DNA from: Lachnospiraceae bacterium
Lineage (GTDB): Bacteria; Bacillota; Clostridia; Lachnospirales; Lachnospiraceae
Length of the DNA: 64,000 nt
NCBI GenBank assembly: GCA_017482205.1
Contig: JAFUNK010000003.1
Span: 34,397-98,396 of the forward strand
Direction of reading: 5' to 3'
A program made the position numbers and the translations under genes. A model generated the notes under the pieces. That model ran no database searches. It was not told the DNA's origin and worked only from the letters and a program-made list of their open reading frames with translations. Below are positions 54,003 to 63,200 of the stretch, in pieces. How positions within the stretch are numbered: the first letter of the stretch is position 1; each line of letters begins with the position of its first letter.

Positions 54003-55313
54003 ATGGCATCGGATAATTCGTTTGAACAACGTTTTGCAGCACTGAAAGGTAAAAAAGTAGTACAGGAGAAAAAAGAAATTACCTTTCGGGCAGATGTGGA
54101 AGATAAAGAAAAGGTGTATGACCTTTTTAACAATGGGCAGTACGAAGCCTGTTATGAGGATTTGGTAAAACTGGCAGAACAAGGGGATATGGAATCCTTA
54201 CACATATTAGGGTATATGTACCAGAATGGTGTGTATGTTGAGAAAAATGCTTTTAAGGCAAAGTACTATTACGAAAAAGCCATAGAACTTGGTGCTGACG
54301 GTTCCAGAAATAATCTGGCAAATATGTATAGGGACGGTGATGGTATTGAGCAGGATCTTATTAAGGCCATAAGCCTGTTTAAGGAAGCTGCTGAAAACAA
54401 CCAGCCGAATGCCCTATGTAGTTTAGGATATATTTACTGTGATGGAGTAGGAGGAGCACCGGATTATCTGAAAGCAATTGCATATTTTGAAAGGGCTGTG
54501 GAGAATGGTCATGTGATGGCGGCCAATGCACTGGGAGATTTATACTATGCGGGTGAAAACGTAGATAAAGACTATGCAAAAGCTCTTTTTTGGTATGAAA
54601 AAGCAGTGCAGATGGGATATACGGGGCCATATTATAACAGAATCGGTTATATGTATGAAAACGGAGAAGGCTGCACTCCTGACATTTCCAAGGCAGTTAG
54701 CTATTACGAGAAAGCAGTGGAGTATGGTTCGCCTTATGCCGGATACAATCTGGGTGAACTGTATTACAATGGAGAAAAGCTGGCGATAAATTATGATAAG
54801 GCTTTGTACTGGTACGAAAAGTCAGTAGAGCAGGGATATACGGGGAGCTATTACAACCGCATCGGCTATATGTATGAATACGGACAAGGTTGTGCCCCTG
54901 ATATTTCTAAAGCGATAGCATATTATGAAAAAGCGGTGGAATATGATTCTCTGTATGCAGCGGATAATCTTGGAAATTTATATTATGCCGGTGAAAAGGT
55001 AGAAAAAAATTATGGAAAGGCTTTGTTCTGGTATGAAAAAGCTGTACAGATGGGATATACCGGGGCTTATAACCGCATAGGAATTATGTATAAGGAAGGC
55101 TATGGCACTGCGGTTGATTTGGAAAAGGCATTTACATATTTTAGGAAAGCGTATGATACCGGCGATATCCATGCGGCATACAATCTTGGCATCATGTATG
55201 AGTTTGGACAGTATGTACCGCAAAATATGGGAATGGCTTATGAGTATTACAGACAGGCGGCAGTGCAGGGACTTGAATTGGCACAACAGAGAATTGCACA
55301 GTTTCAGGTATAG
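54003..55313 (+). CDS. Sel1-repeat (TPR-like) protein
   Basis: A 436-residue soluble protein with about ten Sel1-like repeats from residue 55 onward (pattern A-x-x-L-G-x-x-Y-x-x-G-x-x-V-x-x-D-x-x-K-A-x-x-x-Y-E-K-A; for example ANALGDLYYAGENVDKDYAK). Units near 195-260 and 265-330 are very similar, so internal duplication is recent. Sel1 proteins are adaptors for protein-protein contacts. It directly follows the AAA+ gene, with AAGGAGG before the ATG, and may be its partner. Confidence 0.88.
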   Translation: MASDNSFEQRFAALKGKKVVQEKKEITFRADVEDKEKVYDLFNNGQYEACYEDLVKLAEQGDMESLHILGYMYQNGVYVEKNAFKAKYYYEKAIELGADGSRNNLANMYRDGDGIEQDLIKAISLFKEAAENNQPNALCSLGYIYCDGVGGAPDYLKAIAYFERAVENGHVMAANALGDLYYAGENVDKDYAKALFWYEKAVQMGYTGPYYNRIGYMYENGEGCTPDISKAVSYYEKAVEYGSPYAGYNLGELYYNGEKLAINYDKALYWYEKSVEQGYTGSYYNRIGYMYEYGQGCAPDISKAIAYYEKAVEYDSLYAADNLGNLYYAGEKVEKNYGKALFWYEKAVQMGYTGAYNRIGIMYKEGYGTAVDLEKAFTYFRKAYDTGDIHAAYNLGIMYEFGQYVPQNMGMAYEYYRQAAVQGLELAQQRIAQFQV

Positions 55314-55390
55314 GCGTGTTGATGGAATAACGGCGTTGGATATTGTATATCACTGAACAGTGGCTGAATAATCAAGGAGGTAATTTATCT

Positions 55391-56302
55391 ATGGAACAGC
55401 AAATTTTTACAAATGAAGTAATTTTATCATGGCTTCAGTATTATGCCAAGAATACTACATTAGATTTGGAACATGTAAAGATTATTGATATTACCAAAAA
55501 AAATAAAAATATCATTCCTACCGTAGAGGCACATAAAACTACGATGGTGTTTACCAATGCCGGTATTGATGATATTTTCTATCGTTTGTGGAATGCAGGA
55601 CTGGGGGAATGCGAGGTCTGGTACAATGAGGGTTCAGACCCTTCGGGAGAAATTCTTCACCAAAAAGTGAAAGATATGATAGACAGGGGCATCAATGCAT
55701 CTGCGGGTATGCTGGTTATCAATCCCAATGCCAGAAATACTGCGAAAATCGGACTGAGCAACGAAATGTTCCAGAGGGGCTCCATTCAATATGTGGGCAG
55801 TGAAATCCGAGCCATTATATTAAATAAAATGATGCTGGCACCGCAGGATGACATCTGTGTTATTGGTGGGGAAAGTATTGCCATTGAGGCGGCATTGATG
55901 GCACCGGAAGGCTCTGTGATTGCAGTTGAATACAGTCGCCAAGACCGTACAACTTTAGAAGATAATGTGGCACATTTTGATTTGCACAATATTAAAATTA
56001 TTGACCATGTGGATGCTGACAGTATGAAGGAGTGTCCTGTGCCGTCCTTGGTATTTTTGGTGGCATCTGCCAGTACAGAGCAGGAACTTTCTTATCTGGT
56101 AGGTATCAATCCCAATATTAATGTTGTTATTTATACGCTGGATTTCAAGGTGGCTGCAAATATTGCTGGTACATTACAGTCTTTGGGACTGACGGATATT
56201 GATACCATTCAGGTAGCCATATCCAAGCTGGGAAGTAATAATACATTTAAGCAGGAGCCTGCACCTTGGATTATTACTGCCAGAACACGTAAGAATGACT
56301 AG
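55391..56302 (+). CDS. CbiT/CbiE-like methyltransferase homologue with eroded SAM site
   Basis: A 303-residue protein. The C-terminal half resembles CbiT, the decarboxylating precorrin methyltransferase (GSEIRAIILNKMMLAPQDD, then EGSVIAVEYSRQDRTTLEDN and DLHNIKIIDHVDA). The SAM-binding glycine motif is shortened to IGGESIAIEAALMAP instead of a GxGxG loop. The N-terminal half is weakly like CbiE, with NAGIDDIFYRLWNAGLGE. No cobalamin gene is near. It may be a non-catalytic relative. The ATG at 55391 follows AAGGAGG; 16 upstream in-frame codons are unlikely. Confidence 0.6.
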   Translation: MEQQIFTNEVILSWLQYYAKNTTLDLEHVKIIDITKKNKNIIPTVEAHKTTMVFTNAGIDDIFYRLWNAGLGECEVWYNEGSDPSGEILHQKVKDMIDRGINASAGMLVINPNARNTAKIGLSNEMFQRGSIQYVGSEIRAIILNKMMLAPQDDICVIGGESIAIEAALMAPEGSVIAVEYSRQDRTTLEDNVAHFDLHNIKIIDHVDADSMKECPVPSLVFLVASASTEQELSYLVGINPNINVVIYTLDFKVAANIAGTLQSLGLTDIDTIQVAISKLGSNNTFKQEPAPWIITARTRKND

Positions 56303-56318
56303 GGTTTGGAGGAACATC

Positions 56319-57221
56319 ATGTACTACAAAAATATTTTAGAAGTAATAGGAAATACCCCTTTACTTAGTTTGGAAGAAACTACGGGATGCAATATTTTTG
56401 CAAAGGCAGAATTTTTAAATCCCGGGGGAAGTATTAAGGATAGAATTGCATTAAATATGCTGGAAGAAGCTGAGAAAAGCGGTAAATTAAAACCAGGTAT
56501 GACTATTATCGAACCCACATCAGGGAATACCGGTATCGGTCTGGCACTGTGCGGTATTCGAAAAGGTTACAAAGTAATTATTGTAATGCCTGAAAATATG
56601 AGTGATGAACGCAAGAAGATTATTAAGGCACTGGGAGCAGAACTTGTGCTGACGCCCCCCGAATTGAGCATTGGCGGGTCGGTGGATAAGGCAGTTGAAA
56701 TAGCAGCTTCTTCAGATGATTATTTTGTACCCCAGCAGTTTGAAAATCCTGCCAATCCGGCGGCACATTATAAAACTACTGCAGTGGAAATTGTAGAGCA
56801 GCTTGGTAAAAAGATTGATGTATTCGTATCGGGTATCGGTAGTGGAGGCACCTTACAAGGAATTGCTTCTTATATACTGGAAAAGAATCCGGAGTGTAAG
56901 ATTGTAGCGGTAGAACCTAAAAATGTATCGGCATTATTGGGAGATGAGCCCGGACTTCATCAGATACAGGGTATCGGGGATGGTTTTATACCGGAGGTTT
57001 TGGATACCAATATTATTACCGATATTGTAGAAGTAACGGATGAAGATGCGATTGCTACGGCCAGAGAACTGGCCAGCGTACAGGGACTTCTGGTAGGTAC
57101 TTCTTCAGGAGCCAACGTATGGGCAGCCAAGCAGATGGCAAAGAAGTACGGTGAAGATAAGGTAATCGTAACAATTCTGGCTGACAGAGCCGAAAGATAC
57201 TTTAGCACAGCCTTAATTTAA
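56319..57221 (+). CDS. cysK: Cysteine synthase (O-acetylserine sulfhydrylase)
   Basis: PLP enzyme making cysteine from O-acetylserine and sulfide. The PLP lysine is in NPGGSIKDRIALN, the substrate loop EPTSGNTGIGLAL, the phosphate-binding loop GIGSGGTLQG. 300 residues from ATG 56319 (GGAGGAAC site); eight further upstream in-frame codons are unlikely. It starts 16 bp after the CbiT-like gene, suggesting one transcript. Confidence 0.95.
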   Translation: MYYKNILEVIGNTPLLSLEETTGCNIFAKAEFLNPGGSIKDRIALNMLEEAEKSGKLKPGMTIIEPTSGNTGIGLALCGIRKGYKVIIVMPENMSDERKKIIKALGAELVLTPPELSIGGSVDKAVEIAASSDDYFVPQQFENPANPAAHYKTTAVEIVEQLGKKIDVFVSGIGSGGTLQGIASYILEKNPECKIVAVEPKNVSALLGDEPGLHQIQGIGDGFIPEVLDTNIITDIVEVTDEDAIATARELASVQGLLVGTSSGANVWAAKQMAKKYGEDKVIVTILADRAERYFSTALI

Positions 57222-57239
57222 GGAAATGGGAAAGATGAT

Positions 57240-57318
57240 GGGGCTGTTGCAAAATAAGCTGGTTTCAGAAGTTTTTTACAAACGATTCGGAAACTGCTAT
57301 TTTGCAACAGTCCCATTT
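57240..57318. repeat. Core-less palindromic element A4 (terminator)
   Basis: Arms GGGGCTGTTGCAAAATA (57240-57256) and CTATTTTGCAACAGTCCC (57297-57314) are nearly identical to the arms of element A1, as is the TTTTTACAAACG.TTCGGAAACT stretch beside the right arm, but the conserved core is missing. It sits right after cysK and probably terminates it. Confidence 0.8.
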
Positions 57319-57368
57319 ATTATGTTAATGTTGTTTAGGTAGAGAAATGTAATGTTTAGCAATGTATG

Positions 57369-57397
57369 TTGACAAGACGGTTTAATTCATATACAAT
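57369..57397 (+). promoter_or_regulatory. Orphan sigma-A promoter upstream of toxin-antitoxin locus
   Basis: TTGACA (57369-57374), a 17-bp spacer and TACAAT (57392-57397). It is followed by about 165 bp without a supported gene, holding small hairpins GTGCA-ATC-TGCAC (57425-57437) and GGCG-TATT-CGCC. It could drive a small RNA or an extended leader for the toxin gene. Confidence 0.5.
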
Positions 57398-57564
57398 AAA
57401 TTCATCAAGAGTAATCAATGAAACGTGCAATCTGCACATTCCGGCGTATTCGCCAATTTACTCAAAGTATTTAAAGTGCATAAGGTAACCTGACAAAAAA
57501 ATACGAAGAAAGGGGTGATTGGAAAAGTAGGAAGAAGGTGAAAGATAAAAAATTAAAGTAACTA

Positions 57565-57593
57565 TTGACAATATGTCTTATGCGACATATAAT
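57565..57593 (+). promoter_or_regulatory. Consensus promoter with palindromic operator of toxin-antitoxin pair
   Basis: TTGACA (57565-57570), a 17-bp spacer and TATAAT (57588-57593) are a perfect sigma-A promoter. The spacer and -10 contain the inverted repeat ATATGTC-N6-GACATAT (57571-57590), placed where a repressor would block RNA polymerase. Autorepression by the downstream HTH antitoxin is expected. Confidence 0.8.
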
Positions 57594-57607
57594 AAAGGAG
57601 AAAAGAA

Positions 57608-57961
57608 ATGGAAAATTACATAATTGAATTTTATTGCAAGGAAGATGGTACGGAACCTGCCAGAGAGTTTATGGAATCATTAGATGCCAAGATGGTTGCT
57701 AAAATTCTTCGCGTGGTTGATTTATTGGAGAAGAATGGACCTATGTTGAGGATGCCACATTCGGAATACTTGGTAGATGGCATTTTTGAGATACGTGCCA
57801 AACAGGGAACGGACATTACTCGAGTGTTATATTTTTTCACAAATGGTAAGAAAATAATTTTGAGCAATGGATTTGTTAAGAAAACAGACAAAACACCCTT
57901 GAAAGAAATTGAAAGAGCAAAACTTTTCAGGGCAGATTATGAAAGGAGACATGGAAGATGA
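57608..57961 (+). CDS. higB: RelE/HigB-type (Gp49-like) toxin
   Basis: A 117-residue putative mRNA interferase of the phage Gp49/HigB group: YIIEFYCKEDGTEPAREFME near the N-terminus, then a basic beta-rich core (GIFEIRAKQGTDITRVLYFF) and HGFVKKT-like NGFVKKTDKTPLKEIERAK. Toxin first, antitoxin second, with 4-bp overlap, as in HigBA modules. The leader is only a few nucleotides long beyond the AAAGGAG site. Confidence 0.88.
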   Translation: MENYIIEFYCKEDGTEPAREFMESLDAKMVAKILRVVDLLEKNGPMLRMPHSEYLVDGIFEIRAKQGTDITRVLYFFTNGKKIILSNGFVKKTDKTPLKEIERAKLFRADYERRHGR

Positions 57962-58236
57962 CAAATTATAAAGAGTTTAAGAAACAGATGCTTTCTAATC
58001 CTGAAATAAAAGCAGAATACGACGCACTGGAACCTGAATTTGATATTATTCAGGCGATGATTACCGTCAGGAAACAATTGAATCTTACACAAAAGGAATT
58101 GTCTGAGAGAACCGGGATTACACAGGCGGATATCAGCAGAATTGAAAACGGAACGCGCAATCCCAGTCTGGCAATGTTAAAACGTCTGGCTGAAGGACTG
58201 GGAATGCGTTTGAAACTCGAGTTTATTCCGAAATGA
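57958..58236 (+). CDS. higA: XRE-family antitoxin
   Basis: A 92-residue protein with one HTH: IQAMITVRKQLNLTQKELSE, then TGITQADISRIENGTRNPSL. It overlaps the toxin stop (ATGA) and probably both neutralises it and represses the operon through the ATATGTC/GACATAT operator. Confidence 0.9.
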   Translation: MTNYKEFKKQMLSNPEIKAEYDALEPEFDIIQAMITVRKQLNLTQKELSERTGITQADISRIENGTRNPSLAMLKRLAEGLGMRLKLEFIPK

Positions 58237-58280
58237 GTGTACAGGAGGAAAGAATCTCCCTTTTGATATGTCGGAAAAGA

Positions 58281-58323
58281 AGGCGGACATAGGGGCATAT
58301 ATTGCCCAAGTGCCCGCTTTTTT
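58281..58323 (+). terminator. Rho-independent terminator of toxin-antitoxin operon
   Basis: GCGG-A-CA ... GGGGCA (58283-58298) pairs with TTGCCC ... TG-CCCGC (58302-58317), followed by six T. It is about 45 bp after the antitoxin stop. The rest of 58324-58445 shows nothing else. Confidence 0.8.
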
Positions 58324-58445
58324 CAGTGCCGGCATACCACTTGACAAGTTGAATATCGAAACCGCATATTTTAATACAGGTAAGAAAGCGGAAGGAATTA
58401 GCCGTTTTGTGCAGGATATGACGTATTTTAAGTCTAATAATTCTA

Positions 58446-58473
58446 TTGATTATATAATAAGAAACACTATAAT
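58446..58473 (+). promoter_or_regulatory. Promoter of sialate O-acetylesterase gene
   Basis: TTGATT (58446-58451), a 16-bp spacer and TATAAT (58468-58473), 80 bp before the start codon. Confidence 0.55.
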
Positions 58474-58552
58474 AAAGAGTAAGATGATATGGAAAGTGTC
58501 TGCAGCAGGAGAGATAGCCTGTGAGTAAGAAAAGTAAAGGTGGAGAATAGAA

Positions 58553-60190
58553 ATGTCACAATATTATAACAGACCATTGGAATTTCGTGTAATGAAAGTA
58601 TTCAGCAATCACATGGTATTGCAGAGAGAAAAGAATATTCATGTATTTGGTGAAGGAGAGCCGGGAACGGAAGTTGTAGTTACATTGGTCCATGAGAATG
58701 GTGAAAAGGTAACCGCAGCTACTGTTGTAGAAAATGATAAATGGTTGGCAATACTGCCGCCTCAGCAGGCAGAAAATAACTGTACTCTGATTGTGGAGGC
58801 TTTTAAAGCAGGAAGGGAAACAGAAGAGCGTGAACAGATTGCATGCAAAGAATACAAAAATGTGGCAATCGGAGAAGTGTGGCTTGCAGGCGGACAGTCC
58901 AATATGGAACTGGAATTAAAGGATTGTGCAGGCGGGTTGGATACCTTAAAACAGGATAAAAATCCTAATGTCAGATTTTATTATACTCAGAAATACGGCT
59001 ATAAAAATCAGGCTTTTTATGAGGCGGAAGAACGCTCCGGCTGGCAGGAATTCGGGGAAGAAAGTGCACGTGCATGGTCTGCGGTAGGTTATTACTTTGC
59101 CAGAAAATTAAGCAGGGATTTGGGCGGTGTTACCATAGGTGTGATTGGATGTAACTGGGGCGGAACCAGTGCGTCAGCGTGGATGAGCAGAGAGGCTTTG
59201 TTGGAGGATAAAGAACTTTCCACTTATGTAGAGGAATTTGAAAAGGCATGTGAGGGCTTAAGCGTAGAAGAGCAGGAAGAAGCCTATGATAAATATGAGG
59301 CTTTCCACGCAGAGTGGGATAAAAAGTGCGGACAACTTTACATAGAAAATCCGAATATTACATGGGGAGAAGTAGAGGCAAAGATTGGACCCTGTCAGTG
59401 GCCCGGTCCTATGAATGTGAAAAACCCGTTCAGACCGTCAGGTCTTTATGAATGTATGTTACAGAGAGTGTGTCCGTATTCCATGAGAGGATTTTTGTTC
59501 TATCAGGGAGAAAGTGACGACCATAAACCGAGAATGTATTACAAGCTGTTTACACGTATGATCCGCCAGTGGAGAGAGGATTTCTTAGATGAGGAAATGC
59601 CTTTTTTGATGGTACAGCTGACAATGCACAGATATCAGTATGATGAAGACTTTAAGCATTGGCCCATTATTCGTGAGGCACAGATGGATACATACAAAAC
59701 TATTAAAAATACAGGTATTGCAGTGATTATCGACAGGGGAGAATTTAATGAGATTCATCCCAAGGATAAGTTGACCGTAGGAGAAAGACTGACCCTTCAG
59801 GCACTGGCAAAGGTTTATGGGACTATTGAGGAAAAAGAAGCATTCGGTCCTATTTATGATAGTAGCATTTACCATGAGGATTCCATAGAACTTTGTTTCA
59901 AATATGCAGAAGACGGTTTTAAAGTAAAGGGCGAACCGACAGGCTTTGAAATTGCGGGATATGACAAGAAATTTGTAGCGGCTGAGGTGAAAATAGATGG
60001 TAGCAGAATTTTTGTTTCTGCACCGGAAGTTGTAAATCCCCGATATGTGAGATATTTGTGGACTAATTATGCGGACGTTACTTTGTTTGGTAAAAACGAT
60101 ATTCCTGTGGCACCATTCAGAACCTGTAAAAAAGATGAAGAAATCGTAGAACTTCAAAGAGCGAAAATTCAGCAAATTATGGAAGTATAA
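58553..60190 (+). CDS. Sialate O-acetylesterase, SGNH hydrolase
   Basis: Removes O-acetyl groups from sialic acids or other glycans. The 545-residue protein has an N-terminal beta domain (VFSNHMVLQREKNIHVFGEG), the block-I catalytic serine in AGGQSNMELEL (Ser116), GVIGCNWGGTSASAWMS, FYQGESD, and the catalytic His402 in EIHPKDKLTVGERL. It has no signal peptide, so it acts inside the cell on imported glycans. It is followed 80 bp later by a GH2 glycosidase, forming a glycan-use pair. Confidence 0.9.
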   Translation: MSQYYNRPLEFRVMKVFSNHMVLQREKNIHVFGEGEPGTEVVVTLVHENGEKVTAATVVENDKWLAILPPQQAENNCTLIVEAFKAGRETEEREQIACKEYKNVAIGEVWLAGGQSNMELELKDCAGGLDTLKQDKNPNVRFYYTQKYGYKNQAFYEAEERSGWQEFGEESARAWSAVGYYFARKLSRDLGGVTIGVIGCNWGGTSASAWMSREALLEDKELSTYVEEFEKACEGLSVEEQEEAYDKYEAFHAEWDKKCGQLYIENPNITWGEVEAKIGPCQWPGPMNVKNPFRPSGLYECMLQRVCPYSMRGFLFYQGESDDHKPRMYYKLFTRMIRQWREDFLDEEMPFLMVQLTMHRYQYDEDFKHWPIIREAQMDTYKTIKNTGIAVIIDRGEFNEIHPKDKLTVGERLTLQALAKVYGTIEEKEAFGPIYDSSIYHEDSIELCFKYAEDGFKVKGEPTGFEIAGYDKKFVAAEVKIDGSRIFVSAPEVVNPRYVRYLWTNYADVTLFGKNDIPVAPFRTCKKDEEIVELQRAKIQQIMEV

Positions 60191-60270
60191 GAAACTACGG
60201 GTATGTCTGCAAAGGAAGTTGTTTGCGACATGCAGGAAAACAGATATAGAAATGAGCGGAGGACATTAGA

Positions 60271-63200
60271 ATGAGTATCAAAACCTTATTTTGCGACAAC
60301 TGGGAATTTTCTAAAAATCCCATAGGCACAGAATATGCACAGGCAAAGGATTTTGTAAGAGTGGATATTCCTCATGACTGGTTGATTTATGATACGAAAA
60401 ATCTGTATGAGACTTCTACGGGGTGGTACAGAAGAACGTTAGATTATAAAAAGAGTGAAGAGCGTGTTGCCCTGCGTTTTGAAGGCGTATATATGGACAG
60501 CTATGTTTATGTAAACGGTACTTTGGCGTGGGAATGGAAGTATGGCTATTCCACCTTTGAATTTGATATTACGGATTTGCTTAAAGAGGGAGAAAATATC
60601 ATTACTGTCAGGGTGGATCACAGGGAGCCCAATTCCAGATGGTATTCCGGTGCGGGTATTTACCGCAAGGTGTGGTTAAAGACTTATCCGGCGTGTCATT
60701 TGGTAACGGATGGTATCTATATCAGTGCAGATACCAATGGCAAAGTAACTGTAACAACAGAGGCTGCACGTCCTAAAGATACACCGGCAGCAGAACTTTC
60801 TGTGCGTCATAGGATTATGGATGGCGAAAATGTGCTTGCACAGGTAGAGCGTTCCTGTCCGGCATTTGATAAGAGCCGGATGCCACAGGTGATTTTGCAG
60901 GAAGGGAATGCTTATTCTGTTAATACTGACTACTTACAGGTGGAAGATCCTATGCTCTGGGATATTGAAAATCCCAAGTGTTATACCTGCGTGACGGAGC
61001 TTTTAAGAAACGGGGAAATAATTGATAAAGAAGAAAATATTTTTGGTTTTAAAAAGGCGGAATTTACTGCGGACAAGGGCTTTTTCTTAAATGACAGACA
61101 TGTAAAACTGCACGGTTGTTGCGAACATCATGATTTAGGTTCTCTGGGGGCTGCGGTAAATAAAACTGCAATCAGGAGAAAGCTGAAAATGCTCAGAACC
61201 ATGGGCGTGAATGCTATCCGTACCAGTCATAATATGCCTGCGGTAGAATTGATGGAACTGGCTGATGAAATGGGCTTTTTGATTTTATCAGAGGGCTTTG
61301 ATATGTGGGAAATGCCTAAGACGACCTATGATTATGCCAGATTTTTCCCTGAGTGGGTGGACAAGGATGTGGCGAGCTGGGTACGCCGTGACAGAAATCA
61401 TCCTTCCTTAATTGGCTGGAGTATCGGTAATGAAATCTATGATACCCATGCGAGTGAGAGGGGACAGGAGATTACTTCTCTTTTGCTGGGACTGGTGCGT
61501 GAGCATGACCCCAGAAGCAATGGCTATGTGACTATCGGCTCCAATTTTATGCAGGGTGAGAATGCACAGAAATGTGCAGATATTGTAAAACTGGCGGGTT
61601 ATAACTATGCAGAACGCCTTTATGAGGAACAGCATGGGGCACATCCTGACTGGATGATTTATGGCAGTGAGACAGCTTCTGTTATCCAGAGTCGCGGTAT
61701 TTATCACTTCCCACTATCCCAGCAGATGCTTGCCAATGATGACGAGCAGTGTTCTTCTTTGGGGAATTGTGCTACCGGCTGGGGGGCAAAAAATACGGAA
61801 TACTGCATTATTGCGGACAGAGATGCAGAGTATTGTGCAGGACAGTTTATATGGACCGGCTTTGACTATATTGGTGAGCCCACGCCCTATTCTACCAAGA
61901 ACAGTTACTTCGGACAGATTGATACAGCGGGCTTCCCTAAGGATAGTGCTTATGTGTTCAGGGCTGAGTGGACAGATTATAAAAAATCTCCTTTTGTACA
62001 TATTTTTCCGCACTGGGATTTTAACGAAGGGCAAGATATTGACGTGCGTGTAACTTCTAATGCACCGAAAGTAAAGCTATTCTTTAACGGTGAGGAAATC
62101 GGAGAAAAAGAAATTGACCATGCACATGGGCAGGAGCTGACGCTAGATGTGATTTTACCCTACAAAAAAGGCGAACTTTGTGCAGTTGCGTATGATGAAA
62201 CTGATGCAGAAATTGCTCGTGACTGTAAAAAGTCTTTTGGAGATACCACAGAAATCCGTCTGACACCGGATAAGACTGAATTGAAGGCTGACGGTGAGGA
62301 CTTGGTATTTATTGATATTTCTGCTTATGATGAGGCGGGTGAATTTGTTGCCAATGCCAACAACAGAGTATTTGTAAGCGTAAGTGGGGCTGGCAGACTG
62401 GTAGGCCTTGATAACGGCGACTCTACGGATTTTGAACAGTACAAGGGTACTTCCAGAAGACTGTTTTCCGGTAAACTGATGGCTATTGTTGCAGCAAAAA
62501 CAGAGGCCGGAGAGGTAGAAGTAAAAGTGAGCTCCACAGGACTTCCCGAGAGTAGTCTGACTCTGCAGGCAGTAGAGGCACCGGTGCAGGCTGGCGTTTC
62601 TGCGATAATGGAAAATGCAGAGCGTGAAGCCGACTGTGCAGATGCTTTACAGGATGTACCTGTCAGAAAAATTGAACTTACAGGAGAAAATACCGTATTT
62701 AATGCAGAGCGTATGGAAATGCAGTTTAAGGCAGTAATACGGCCTACAAATGCAACTTATGCAGAGACAGTAGAGTATCGCATTACCACTGTTTTGGGTA
62801 TTACCTCCAATCTGGCAGAAATTACTTCGGTGGAGAATGGTGTGGTAACAGTGCGTTGCTTAGGCGACGGAGAGTTTTATCTGCGTGCACTGTGTAAAAA
62901 CGGAACGGATAAATACCACGTTATTTCTACCTTAAAGTTAAAAGGTGAAGGTATCGGCTCGGCCTCCTTTAATCCCTATGAACTGGTATTGGGCGGCTTG
63001 CATACCGTAGCCAGTGAGAATATAGGCAATGGTATCCAGCACGGTGCAAAATTTGCATGGGAAAAGAGCTGGTTTGGATTTGAAAATGTAGATTTCGGCA
63101 AGGTGGGTAGTGATACCATTACATTCCCGATATTTGCAAACTGTACCAATGCAGTTGGCATTAAGGTTTACGATGGTATTCCCGGTCAGGGCGGTGAACT

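Noticed and set aside
57417-57473. 18-codon open frame (MKRAICTFRRIRQFTQSI)
   Set aside because: No ribosome binding site close to the ATG and no recognisable pattern; kept only as part of the orphan transcript region.
58268-58528. Open frame of 86 codons after the antitoxin gene
   Set aside because: It overlaps the toxin-antitoxin terminator and the next promoter, its ATG has no close ribosome binding site, and the residue pattern shows no domain.
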